Shown here: positions 1 to 5,863 of the stretch, one piece after another | Numbering within the stretch: the first letter of the stretch is position 1 | How the letters are laid out: every line of letters begins with the position of its first letter | Origin: Deltaproteobacteria bacterium | GTDB taxonomy: Bacteria > Desulfobacterota > Desulfobacteria > Desulfobacterales > ETH-SRB1 | Assembly: GCA_030627405.1 (NCBI GenBank) | Contig: DAOUSD010000131.1 | Span: 1 to 5,917, forward strand | Length of the DNA stretch: 5,917 nucleotides | Direction of reading: 5' to 3' | Notes under the pieces: generated by a model | The model's input: only the letters and a program-made list of their open reading frames with translations | Databases searched by the model: none | Told to the model about the DNA's origin: nothing | Translations under genes and position numbers: made by a program

Positions 1-1
1 G

Positions 2-196
2 CGTTATAGAGAGTTAGAATCAAAAACTTCCCAGACACTTGAGGAGGTCGAAAGAGAAATCAGGCTTCGAGATGAGAATGACGGAAAAAGGGAAGTGGCG
101 CCGATGAAACCGGCTGACGATGCGGTAATAGTAGATTCTACAGATTTTTCTACTAATGAAGTGGTTGAGATGATGCTATCTTATATTCTTAAATAG
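2..196 (+). CDS. cmk: Cytidylate kinase, C-terminal part (gene begins before the window)
   Basis: The reading frame is open from the window edge to a TAG stop and encodes the last 64 residues of cytidylate kinase, which transfers phosphate from ATP to CMP or dCMP in the cytoplasm. It opens with RYREL, continues through a charged helix (QTLEEVEREI) and then shows the family's RDxxDxxR signature (RDENDGKR, about residues 24-30 of the fragment), followed by EVAPMKPADDAVIVDST, which matches the 'R.vAPL.pA.DA..iDt' end of Cmk proteins. The family uses the Asp and Arg residues of this region in nucleotide binding and LID movement. The P-loop and CMP-binding domain lie upstream, outside the window. 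The position just before rpsA is the conserved cmk-rpsA neighbourhood, here without the ispH gene that separates the two in some bacteria. The C-terminus is intact with a normal ending. The identification is firm although only about a quarter of the protein is visible. Confidence 0.93.
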   Translation, partial: RYRELESKTSQTLEEVEREIRLRDENDGKREVAPMKPADDAVIVDSTDFSTNEVVEMMLSYILK

Positions 197-200
197 GTAA

Positions 201-390
201 TAGCTCACCACGGATTTTCACGGAATTACACTGAATTATCGTAACTGTTCAGGTTAGGTTTACGGTTGGTTGCCTCGTTCAATTTTCATCGTTTCCTAAC
301 CTTGAACCGTGGAACGGTGAACCTGAGTAGTTACACTTACTTATTGTTTATAATTTTCAGTGAAACTCCGTGTCGTTCCGTGGTGAACTT
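201..390. repeat. Nested imperfect palindromic element between cmk and rpsA
   Basis: The outer arms are 201-239 and 350-390. The reverse complement of the right arm matches the left at about 31 of 39 positions, sharing the blocks TCACCACGGA, CACGGA and CACTGAA in the same order. Inside them is a second pair of arms, 241-255 and 320-334, which match at 13 of 15 positions (GTAACTnnTCAGGTT). A third short pair, GGTTAGG (253-259) and CCTAACC (295-301), lies further in. The stretch therefore folds on itself over about 190 bp. It has no plausible reading frame. The architecture resembles small non-autonomous or REP/MITE-like intergenic elements. Membership of a repeat family is inferred, because only one copy of this type is seen here. 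No target-site duplication was identified. Confidence 0.6.
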
Positions 391-419
391 TACTTAAATA
401 GTTGAATGGGTAAACAGAA

Positions 420-450
420 AACGATTTAATAAAATTAATCGTTGTTTTTT
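420..450 (+). terminator. Possible AT-rich intrinsic terminator upstream of rpsA
   Basis: The arms 420-430 (AACGATTTAAT) and 434-443 (ATTAATCGTT) form a 10-bp stem with one bulged T and an AAA loop. It is followed by G and six T residues (445-450). The geometry fits a Rho-independent terminator that would end transcription arriving from cmk, but the stem has only two G-C pairs and is weak. It lies about 225 bp after the cmk stop, beyond the palindromic element, and overlaps the proposed rpsA -35 box, so it could equally be a chance structure. Confidence 0.35.
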
Positions 451-470
451 GATAGTTGGTTTGTTATAAA
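442..470 (+). promoter_or_regulatory. Candidate sigma-70 promoter for rpsA
   Basis: TTGTTT (442-447) and TATAAA (465-470) are separated by 17 bp, the optimal spacing for a housekeeping sigma-factor promoter. Transcription would start near 476-478 and give a leader of about 55 nt before the rpsA start codon. A second TATAAAT at 502-508 has no -35 partner and would leave no room for a leader. The surrounding DNA is very AT-rich, so chance matches are common. Confidence 0.35.
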
Positions 471-478
471 AAAGATTA

Positions 479-496
479 GCTATTTTTTGGAATAGC
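479..496 (+). promoter_or_regulatory. Small hairpin in the rpsA leader
   Basis: GCTATT (479-484) and AATAGC (491-496) form a perfect 6-bp stem with a 6-nt loop, located just after the predicted transcription start and about 20 nt before the Shine-Dalgarno sequence of rpsA. E. coli S1 represses its own translation through structured leader elements, so a similar role is possible here, but nothing beyond position and pairing supports it. Confidence 0.25.
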
Positions 497-514
497 GGTG
501 TTATAAATTTGGTC

Positions 515-522
515 AAGGGGGT
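515..522 (+). promoter_or_regulatory. Ribosome binding site that sets the rpsA start
   Basis: AAGGGGGT is a strong Shine-Dalgarno sequence ending 10 nt before ATG 533. The gap is ATTTTTTTTT, with nine T residues at 524-532. It rules against the in-frame upstream TTG at 509, which would place this Shine-Dalgarno sequence inside the coding region. The U-rich spacer is also the kind of single-stranded sequence that S1 itself prefers to bind. Confidence 0.7.
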
Positions 523-532
523 ATTTTTTTTT

Positions 533-2353
533 ATGAATAATTCTTTAAAAAACGATTCAGTCGAACATCATCCTAACGAAGGAGATTCATCAGATGCGGC
601 ATTTATACAACAAAACAAAGAAGTTGATTTAGCTGAAGCTGATAATAATACATCGGAAGATGTTCAGGATACCAGTGCCGGCATGGAAAATTTGATGAAT
701 ATGTATGAAGAAAGCTTCAAGCGTTTTGCTGAAGGTGAAGTTGTTACCGGCAGAATAATATCAGTTGATAAGGATTATGTTCTCGTTGATATAGGATACA
801 AATCAGAAGGTCAGATACGCATTAATGAATTCAAAGATGAAAAGGGTGAGATACACGTCAACATGGGTGACGATGTAGAAGTAATGGTTGAATTCTGGGA
901 TGAAGAGGAAGAGCGTGTCATCCTTTCCAAAGAAAAGGCAGCCAAGGTTAAGGTTTGGGAAGAAATAAAGAAGATTTATGATGAAGATGGAACAGTAGAA
1001 GGTGTTATTTTAACTCGTGTAAAAGGCGGTTTTTCAGTTGATATAGGGGTTCAGGCATTTTTACCCGGTTCACAGGCGGATTTGAGGCCTATTCGCAACC
1101 TTGACGATTTGGTCGGCAAGAAATTAGAATTCAAAATGTTAAAGTATAACAGAAAACGAAGTAATATAGTTTTATCAAGGCGGGCCATTCTTGAGCATGA
1201 GCGTGAGTCTAAAAGGGCTTCAACCCTGGAAGCTATTCATGAAGATAAAGTTGTTGAGGGAGTAGTAAAAAATATTACCGAATATGGTGTATTTGTTGAT
1301 CTGGGCGGTGTGGACGGTCTTCTTCATATAACAGATATTTCATGGGGGCGTGTTAAACATCCATCCGAACTTTTTTCGGTTGGTGATAAGATAACCGTAA
1401 AGATTCTCAGCCTTGATATGGAGAGGGAAAGAGTATCATTGGGCATGAAACAACTTGTCGAGGACCCATGGCTGGCTGCTGCAGAAAAATATTCACTGGG
1501 TTCACGTATAACCGGAAAGATTGTGAGTCTGACGGATTACGGAGCATTTGTTGAACTGGAAGAGGGTATCGAAGGCCTGATTCACGTTTCTGAAATGTCA
1601 TGGACCAGAAAGATTCGCCATCCCTCCAAAGTTGTTTCTATCGGAGAGATGGTTGATGCAGTTGTTCTGGATATTAAACCGGAAAACAGGCGCATTTCTC
1701 TTGGAATTAAGCAGGTCGTTCCAAACCCATGGGATCTAATCAGTGAGAAATACCCAATTGGTACAACTATTGAAGGCAAGATCAAGAATATAACGGATTT
1801 CGGACTTTTTATTGGTATTGATGAAGGAATAGACGGCCTTGTACATATATCAGATATTTCCTGGACAAAGCGTATTAAACACCCATCTGAATTATTCAAA
1901 AAAGGCGATATGATACAGGCTATAGTCCTTGATATCGAAAAGCAGAATGAAAGATTTTCTCTGGGTATCAAACAACTGCAAACCGATCCCTGGAAAACTG
2001 TAGCAGAACGGTATGTGGTCGGCAAGGAGATAGCAGGCACAATTACTAATATTACCGATTTTGGAATTTTTGTTGAACTTGAAGAGGGAATTGAAGGCCT
2101 TGTTCATGTATCGGAAATCAGTAAAGAAAAAATAAAAACTCCTGTCGGCAAGTTTAATGTAGGCGACGTTATAACTGCCAGGGTAATGAATATAAATAGT
2201 GAAGAAAGAAGAATAGGCCTTTCAGTAAAACGGCTTGAGGTTGATGATAAGGAGGGTCTTTTGAGCGAATATGTAAACAACGCGAGGCCTGCAACTTCAA
2301 CTTTTGGAGAAATCTTGCGTGAGAATCTTCAAGACAAATTGAACGGGAATTAA
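533..2353 (+). CDS. rpsA: 30S ribosomal protein S1, six S1 domains
   Basis: Encodes a 606-residue S1 protein, which docks on the 30S subunit, binds single-stranded mRNA and helps unfold it for initiation. Six S1 (OB-fold) repeats are visible at about residues 68-134, 152-216, 238-306, 323-393, 410-480 and 497-567. Repeats 3-6 are canonical RNA-binding copies with the pattern 'NITxxGxFVxLxxGIxGLxHxSxIS' and end in 'RxSLGxKQL'. Repeats 1 and 2 are divergent, as in other S1 proteins, where they contact the ribosome. The start at ATG 533 is chosen because of the Shine-Dalgarno sequence at 515-522. An N-terminal extension of about 50 residues is acidic and probably disordered (12 Asp/Glu against 2 Lys); MENLMNMYEESF at residue 51 is where the E. 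coli protein would begin to align. A tail of about 35 residues ends FGEILRENLQDKLNGN. The gene is intact and sits between cmk and sppA, with sppA 14 bp downstream. Confidence 0.97.
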   Translation: MNNSLKNDSVEHHPNEGDSSDAAFIQQNKEVDLAEADNNTSEDVQDTSAGMENLMNMYEESFKRFAEGEVVTGRIISVDKDYVLVDIGYKSEGQIRINEFKDEKGEIHVNMGDDVEVMVEFWDEEEERVILSKEKAAKVKVWEEIKKIYDEDGTVEGVILTRVKGGFSVDIGVQAFLPGSQADLRPIRNLDDLVGKKLEFKMLKYNRKRSNIVLSRRAILEHERESKRASTLEAIHEDKVVEGVVKNITEYGVFVDLGGVDGLLHITDISWGRVKHPSELFSVGDKITVKILSLDMERERVSLGMKQLVEDPWLAAAEKYSLGSRITGKIVSLTDYGAFVELEEGIEGLIHVSEMSWTRKIRHPSKVVSIGEMVDAVVLDIKPENRRISLGIKQVVPNPWDLISEKYPIGTTIEGKIKNITDFGLFIGIDEGIDGLVHISDISWTKRIKHPSELFKKGDMIQAIVLDIEKQNERFSLGIKQLQTDPWKTVAERYVVGKEIAGTITNITDFGIFVELEEGIEGLVHVSEISKEKIKTPVGKFNVGDVITARVMNINSEERRIGLSVKRLEVDDKEGLLSEYVNNARPATSTFGEILRENLQDKLNGN

Positions 2354-2367
2354 AAGATCAATATACT

Positions 2368-3273
2368 ATGTTTTCCCGCAGACACCCATATCTTTTTTTT
2401 ATCCTGATATTTACATCTGTAACATCTGTTGCAATTATTGGATTATCTCTGCTTTTTATTCTTGGCACAAGAGATGGGGATTTTGAATTTGGAGAAAAAG
2501 TCGGTGTTATAGAGATAATTGGTGCTATAGCGGATTCAAAAGATACAATTCATAATCTTAAGCGCTTCCGTAACGATAATTCCGTCAAAGCCATAGTTGT
2601 TAGAATTGATTCGCCCGGTGGTGGAGTGGGACCTTCACAGGAAATTTTCAGGGAGATAAGAAAGACTTCTGAAAGCAAAAAGGTTATAGCTTCCCTGGGC
2701 GGTGTGGCTGCTTCCGGAGGTTATTATATCGCCGCCGGTGCAGACGGCATCGTTGCAAATCCAGGCACCATAACCGGCAGTATAGGTGTCATTATGGGAT
2801 ATTCAAATTTCCAGGAGCTTCTTAAAAAAATCGGCCTGGTTCCCGTTGTTATCAAAAGTGGTGAGTACAAGGATATAGGATCTCCGGTCAGAGAGATGAC
2901 CAAAAAGGAAGAAGAAATTCTGCAGAATCTTGCGAATCAAATTCATAGACAATTCATTAAGGCCATTGCCGAAGGAAGAGGGATAGAACAGTCAAAAGTA
3001 GAAAAATTTGCTGATGGACGGATATTTTCAGGAGAAGAGGCAAAAGAACTGGGCCTTGTTGATCGTTTTGGAAATCTTGAGGATGCGATAGAATGGGCAG
3101 GACGTATGGGGGGAATAAAAGGCAAGATATCGGTAGTTTATCCTCCCGAGAAGAAGTTTTCTGTTTTAAAATACCTTGTGAATTCATCCTTAAAGGAAAT
3201 TGCAAACCGTTTTATCAATCCACGTTTGTTTGCAAAGTATCTTTATAGCCATGCAGGAGGCAGAGAAAATTAA
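2368..3273 (+). CDS. sppA: Signal peptide peptidase SppA, short (36 kDa-type) form, family S49
   Basis: Encodes a 301-residue membrane-anchored serine protease that degrades signal peptides left in the membrane after secretion. The N-terminus has a short positive start (FSRRH) and one hydrophobic segment at about residues 8-32, which serves as anchor. The catalytic domain shows DSPGGG at 81-86, the nucleophile Ser116 in GGVAASGGYY, the conserved NPGTITGSIGVI stretch at 131-142 and the general base Lys168 in SGEYKDIGSP. The Ser-Lys distance of 52 residues equals that of the single-domain Bacillus SppA (Ser147/Lys199). ADGRIFSGEEAKELGLVD (about 215-232) is the family's C-terminal signature. The length fits the single-domain form rather than the double-length E. 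coli enzyme. It begins 14 bp after rpsA with only a weak ribosome binding site, which suggests co-transcription and perhaps coupling with rpsA. It converges on the minus-strand gene with 4 bp between stops. Confidence 0.95.
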   Translation: MFSRRHPYLFFILIFTSVTSVAIIGLSLLFILGTRDGDFEFGEKVGVIEIIGAIADSKDTIHNLKRFRNDNSVKAIVVRIDSPGGGVGPSQEIFREIRKTSESKKVIASLGGVAASGGYYIAAGADGIVANPGTITGSIGVIMGYSNFQELLKKIGLVPVVIKSGEYKDIGSPVREMTKKEEEILQNLANQIHRQFIKAIAEGRGIEQSKVEKFADGRIFSGEEAKELGLVDRFGNLEDAIEWAGRMGGIKGKISVVYPPEKKFSVLKYLVNSSLKEIANRFINPRLFAKYLYSHAGGREN

Positions 3274-3277
3274 AGTT

Positions 3278-3889
3278 TTACTCAAAAGCGCTCACATCGC
3301 CCAAGCCTTTTCGTATGATTTCAGGCATATCGTTTATCAAAGATATTATACTGGAAGCCTGTCCCGGGATAGGCGTTCCCCCGTCAATTACAAAATCTAT
3401 TCTGGATTGAAAAAAATCATGAATAAGTGATGGGTCATTAAGAATTGAACCATCAGGCATAGTTGCACTAGTGGTAATAATCGGATTGCCTAATTCTTCA
3501 ACCAGTGCTAAGCAAATTGCATTGTCAGGCACACGAATTCCAGCGGTTTTTCGTTTGGTCAACATTATTTTAGGAACGAGTTTCGAGCCTTCAAGAATAA
3601 AAGTATAAGGGCCCGGCAAAAGTCGCTTCATGTTTTTGTAAGCATAATTTGAAATTTTTGCATAATGGCTTATGTTTTTGAGCCCCGAGCAAATAAAACT
3701 GAAAGGCTTGCTCTTGTTGCGCTGTTTTAACTGGTATATCTTTTCAATAGCCTTTTTATTCATTATATCGCAACCTATTCCGTAATAGGTATCAGTCGGA
3801 TAGGCGATTATACCACCTCTTTTGAGATGTTCGATAACCCTGCAAATTAGTCGTGTCTGCGGATTTTTGGAGTTTATTTCTATTAGCAT
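3278..3889 (-). CDS. yciO: Sua5/YciO/YrdC-family protein (L-threonylcarbamoyladenylate synthase-like), YciO type
   Basis: Encodes 203 residues. Family members of the TsaC/Sua5 branch make threonylcarbamoyl-AMP from threonine, bicarbonate and ATP for the t6A modification of tRNA; the YciO branch is less well understood. The N-terminal NPQTRLI, then GGIIAYPTDTYYGIGCD (25-41), PGPYTFIL (92-99), KRKTAGIRVP (112-121) and the ending EIIRKGLGDVSAF all match YciO closely, as does the length (E. coli YciO 206 residues). The nucleotide-binding KxR...K motif is present (Lys55, Arg57, Lys61), but the SxN motif of TsaC reads Ser141-Ala-Thr143, so synthase activity cannot be assumed. ATG 3889 is chosen over an in-frame TTG at 3985: it matches the family start, has a modest GAG ribosome-binding motif, and the extra 32 residues would translate a palindromic repeat. 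The gene is convergent with sppA and divergent from guaB. Confidence 0.88.
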   Translation of the reverse strand: MLIEINSKNPQTRLICRVIEHLKRGGIIAYPTDTYYGIGCDIMNKKAIEKIYQLKQRNKSKPFSFICSGLKNISHYAKISNYAYKNMKRLLPGPYTFILEGSKLVPKIMLTKRKTAGIRVPDNAICLALVEELGNPIITTSATMPDGSILNDPSLIHDFFQSRIDFVIDGGTPIPGQASSIISLINDMPEIIRKGLGDVSAFE

Positions 3890-3934
3890 AATATTCTCAA
3901 ATCGTAGCCGTTCACGGCTTGAAATTGAAATTGG

Positions 3935-3996
3935 AAAATAGAAATTGGGAAGAACAGTACAAAAGCATGAAAGCCAAATTCCCAATTTCTAATTTT
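3935..3996. repeat. Near-perfect long stem-loop in the leader of the YciO-like gene
   Basis: The left arm 3935-3951 (AAAATAGAAATTGGGAA) and the reverse complement of 3979-3996 (AAAATTAGAAATTGGGAA) are identical apart from one extra T, giving a stem of about 17 bp around a 27-nt loop. Two smaller palindromes flank it: AGCCGT-TC-ACGGCT (3906-3919) and CGTTT-CGT-AAACG (3999-4011). The left arm is preceded by further GAAATT repeats (3921-3932). The stretch is non-coding. It lies between the predicted promoter at 4039-4067 and the start codon at 3889, so it would be transcribed as part of a leader of about 145 nt. It may be an inserted palindromic repeat or a structured leader. Confidence 0.6.
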
Positions 3997-4038
3997 GACG
4001 TTTCGTAAACGCTTACCTCAAATCTATAGATAGGCCTT

Positions 4039-4067
4039 TATTTATTTGCGTTTTATTTCATTGTCAA
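4039..4067 (-). promoter_or_regulatory. Candidate sigma-70 promoter for the YciO-like gene
   Basis: On the minus strand a perfect -35 box TTGACA (complement of 4062-4067) is followed after 17 bp by TAAATA (complement of 4039-4044), a poor -10 box. The transcript would run towards the YciO-like gene with a start near 4032 and a 5' leader of about 145 nt containing the stem-loop at 3935-3996. The -35 box is convincing and the -10 is weak. Confidence 0.4.
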
Positions 4068-4105
4068 GAAAGCAAATAAATGATAGCTAAAGATAAATCA
4101 TAATA

Positions 4106-4306
4106 GTTCACGGTTGTCGGTTTACAGTTAACGGTTTTATGTTTTGAGGCTACCAACGCAAGGCGGCACAGCCTGTAAATTCAGTTAGTTATCAATTTAT
4201 TAGATTTCGCTTGATTGTGGAATTGTCATAGAGCCAAAATGGCGGAAAGTGTTCCGCTTTAAGTTGCTATCCTGTTTTGATCAACAGTAAACCGTGAACC
4301 GTAAAC
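4106..4306. repeat. Second long imperfect palindromic element, upstream of guaB
   Basis: The left arm 4106-4131 and the reverse complement of 4281-4306 match at 21 of 26 positions, sharing ACGGTT, CGGTTTAC and GTT blocks. The arms enclose about 150 bp without a plausible reading frame. Within this lies a perfect 6-bp hairpin, GCGGAA-AGTG-TTCCGC (4242-4257), followed by only three T residues. The arm vocabulary (CGGTTTAC, ACCGTGAACCGT) overlaps that of the element between cmk and rpsA (GGTTTACGGTT at 258-268; GAACCGTGGAACGGTGAACC at 304-323), which suggests a related origin. The right end lies about 35 bp before the guaB start, so the guaB promoter either lies within the element or in the short AT-rich gap; I could not assign one with confidence. 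Confidence 0.55.
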
Positions 4307-4342
4307 TGTTATCTATTAAATTAACAATTTCTGGAGAAATTT

Positions 4343-5806
4343 ATGATCAAACTACCACCTGAAGAGGCATATTCTTTTGATGATGTTTTGCTGATCCCAG
4401 GCTATTCCGATGTATTGCCCAAAGATGTGAATGTTAATACCCGTTTGACTAAAAACCTTACCTTAAACATCCCTATCGTCAGCGCTGCCATGGATACCGT
4501 AACTGAGGCCAGAACATCTATAGGTATGGCGCGAGAGGGGGGATTAGGCTTTATACATAGAAACATGAGTATAAAAAGTCAGGTTCTGGAGGTAGCTAAA
4601 GTAAAAAAATCGGAAAGCGGTATGATTATTGATCCGGTTACGGTTCATCCTGACCAGCCGGTCCATGAGGTGCTTAAGCTTATGGAGGAGTACCGCATTT
4701 CCGGACTTCCTGTTACAAAAGGAGATCAACTTGTCGGCATTGTGACAAACAGGGATCTAAGATTCGAAACCAATATGGAGAAAAAAGTTTCAGAAGTAAT
4801 GACCAGGGAGAATCTTGTTACGGTATCAGAGGGAATTACCCTGGAAGATTCTAAAAAACTGCTTCATAAACACAGGATTGAAAAACTTCTTGTGGTTGAT
4901 AAAAATGGACGGCTTACAGGCATGATAACCATAAAGGATATTGAGAAGATAAAAAAATATCCTAACGCTTGCAAGGATAGCATGGGCAGGCTGAGGGTCG
5001 GAGCTGCCGTTGGTGTCGGTCCTGATATGGAAGAGCGCGCAGAAGCGCTTTTAAAAGCAGGTGTTGATGTTATATTAATAGATACTTCTCACGGTCATTC
5101 AAAAAACGTTATAGATGCTGTAAAAATTTTAAAAAGTAATTTCGATAACATTGAGCTGATTGCAGGTAATGTCGGCACTTCGAAAGGTGCCGACGACCTT
5201 GTTAAAGCCGGGGTTGACGGAGTAAAAATCGGAATAGGGCCAGGGTCTATATGCACTACTCGTATAGTGGCTGGTATAGGTATTCCCCAGGTTACGGGTA
5301 TAATGAATTGCAGATCCATATCAAATAAGACCGGTGTGCCTTTGATTGCTGACGGTGGTATAAAATTTTCAGGTGATATTACAAAAGCTATTGGGGCGGG
5401 TGCGCATGTGGTAATGATCGGAGGGCTTTTTGCCGGAACAGAGGAAAGCCCGGGCGAATCAATATTTTTCAAGGGCCGCAGCTACAAGTTATACAGGGGC
5501 ATGGGATCTATTGAAGCAATGAAAAAGGGAAGTAAGGACAGATACTACCAGAGTGAAGAAATTGAGAATGACAAGCTGGTCCCTGAAGGCATAGTTGGGC
5601 GCGTGCCATACAAGGGCTCACTTTCTGCGAATGTTTTTCAGCTCGTTGGAGGATTGAGGGCAGGTATGGGATATGTGGGTTGCCAGACTATTGAAGAATT
5701 GAGAGAAAAAGCCAGGTTTGTTAAGATCACTGCTGCGGGTTTGCGCGAAAGCCATGTCCATGATGTAATAATTACCAAGGAAGCACCTAATTATAGTCTT
5801 GATTAA
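4343..5806 (+). CDS. guaB: Inosine-5'-monophosphate dehydrogenase
   Basis: Encodes a 487-residue IMP dehydrogenase, which oxidises IMP to XMP with NAD+, the rate-limiting step towards GMP in the cytoplasm; the enzyme is normally tetrameric or octameric. The start follows a good ribosome binding site (GGAGAAA, 4333-4339). The TIM barrel opens with YSFDDVLLIPGYSDVLP, is interrupted by a pair of CBS domains at about residues 93-205 (SEVMTRENLVTVSEGITLED marks the second), and resumes at about 210. NAD-site Asp249 lies in IDTSHGHS, and the catalytic loop KIGIGPGSICTTR carries nucleophile Cys304 and the potassium-binding glycines. IMP phosphate binding is at ADGGI (336-340). The mobile flap has the Arg400-Tyr401 pair in KDRYYQ, followed by PEGIVGRVPYKG (414-425). 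All key residues are present and the length is standard (E. coli 488). The usual partner guaA is not within the 111 bp that follow, but may lie beyond the window. Confidence 0.97.
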   Translation: MIKLPPEEAYSFDDVLLIPGYSDVLPKDVNVNTRLTKNLTLNIPIVSAAMDTVTEARTSIGMAREGGLGFIHRNMSIKSQVLEVAKVKKSESGMIIDPVTVHPDQPVHEVLKLMEEYRISGLPVTKGDQLVGIVTNRDLRFETNMEKKVSEVMTRENLVTVSEGITLEDSKKLLHKHRIEKLLVVDKNGRLTGMITIKDIEKIKKYPNACKDSMGRLRVGAAVGVGPDMEERAEALLKAGVDVILIDTSHGHSKNVIDAVKILKSNFDNIELIAGNVGTSKGADDLVKAGVDGVKIGIGPGSICTTRIVAGIGIPQVTGIMNCRSISNKTGVPLIADGGIKFSGDITKAIGAGAHVVMIGGLFAGTEESPGESIFFKGRSYKLYRGMGSIEAMKKGSKDRYYQSEEIENDKLVPEGIVGRVPYKGSLSANVFQLVGGLRAGMGYVGCQTIEELREKARFVKITAAGLRESHVHDVIITKEAPNYSLD

Positions 5807-5819
5807 ACCTAAAATGAGC

Positions 5820-5847
5820 GATTAGCCATTAGCTTTTAGCTATTAGT
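5820..5847. repeat. Four tandem copies of a 7-bp repeat after guaB
   Basis: The stretch reads as four consecutive heptamers: GATTAGC, CATTAGC, TTTTAGC, TATTAGT, with consensus (N)(A/T)TTAG(C/T). It begins 13 bp after the guaB stop codon. Short tandem heptamer repeats of this kind are known from the spacers of several bacterial groups, including cyanobacteria, and usually have no known function. With only four copies, chance cannot be excluded, but the phase is perfect throughout. Confidence 0.55.
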
Positions 5848-5863
5848 CAAACTATATCAAGAC

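Noticed and set aside
509..532. TTG start for rpsA giving eight more residues
   Set aside because: The strong Shine-Dalgarno at 515-522 would then lie inside the gene, and there is no ribosome binding site before 509; the extra residues VKGVFFF only translate the Shine-Dalgarno and T-run.
197..532. CRISPR array or RNA gene in the spacer
   Set aside because: The repeats are inverted rather than regularly spaced direct copies, and no tRNA-like or other known RNA fold is apparent.
1582..2040. Antisense open frame of 152 codons inside rpsA
   Set aside because: It is a shadow of the repeated S1 domains in the sense frame, with no ribosome binding site and no family resemblance.
3288..3318. Possible shared terminator hairpin (AAAAG...CTTTT) at the sppA/YciO-like junction
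   Set aside because: Only five A/T-rich pairs form before consecutive mismatches, and the sequence is fully coding for the conserved C-terminus of the minus-strand protein.
3200..3430. Plus-strand open frame of 76 codons overlapping the ends of sppA and the YciO-like gene
   Set aside because: It overlaps two well-supported genes in other frames and has no identifiable ribosome binding site or domain.
3890..3985. TTG start for the YciO-like protein giving 32 more residues
   Set aside because: The extension translates a palindromic repeat, the family normally begins at the MLIEI position, and ATG 3889 has a GAG motif at suitable distance.
4240..4257. Possible sigma-54 promoter (TGGC...TTCCGC) upstream of guaB
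   Set aside because: The GG-to-GC spacing does not fit the -24/-12 consensus; the sequence is better explained as the hairpin GCGGAA-AGTG-TTCCGC.
5095..5472. Antisense open frame of 125 codons inside guaB
   Set aside because: It is the complement of the conserved catalytic barrel, proline/isoleucine-rich and without any recognisable domain.
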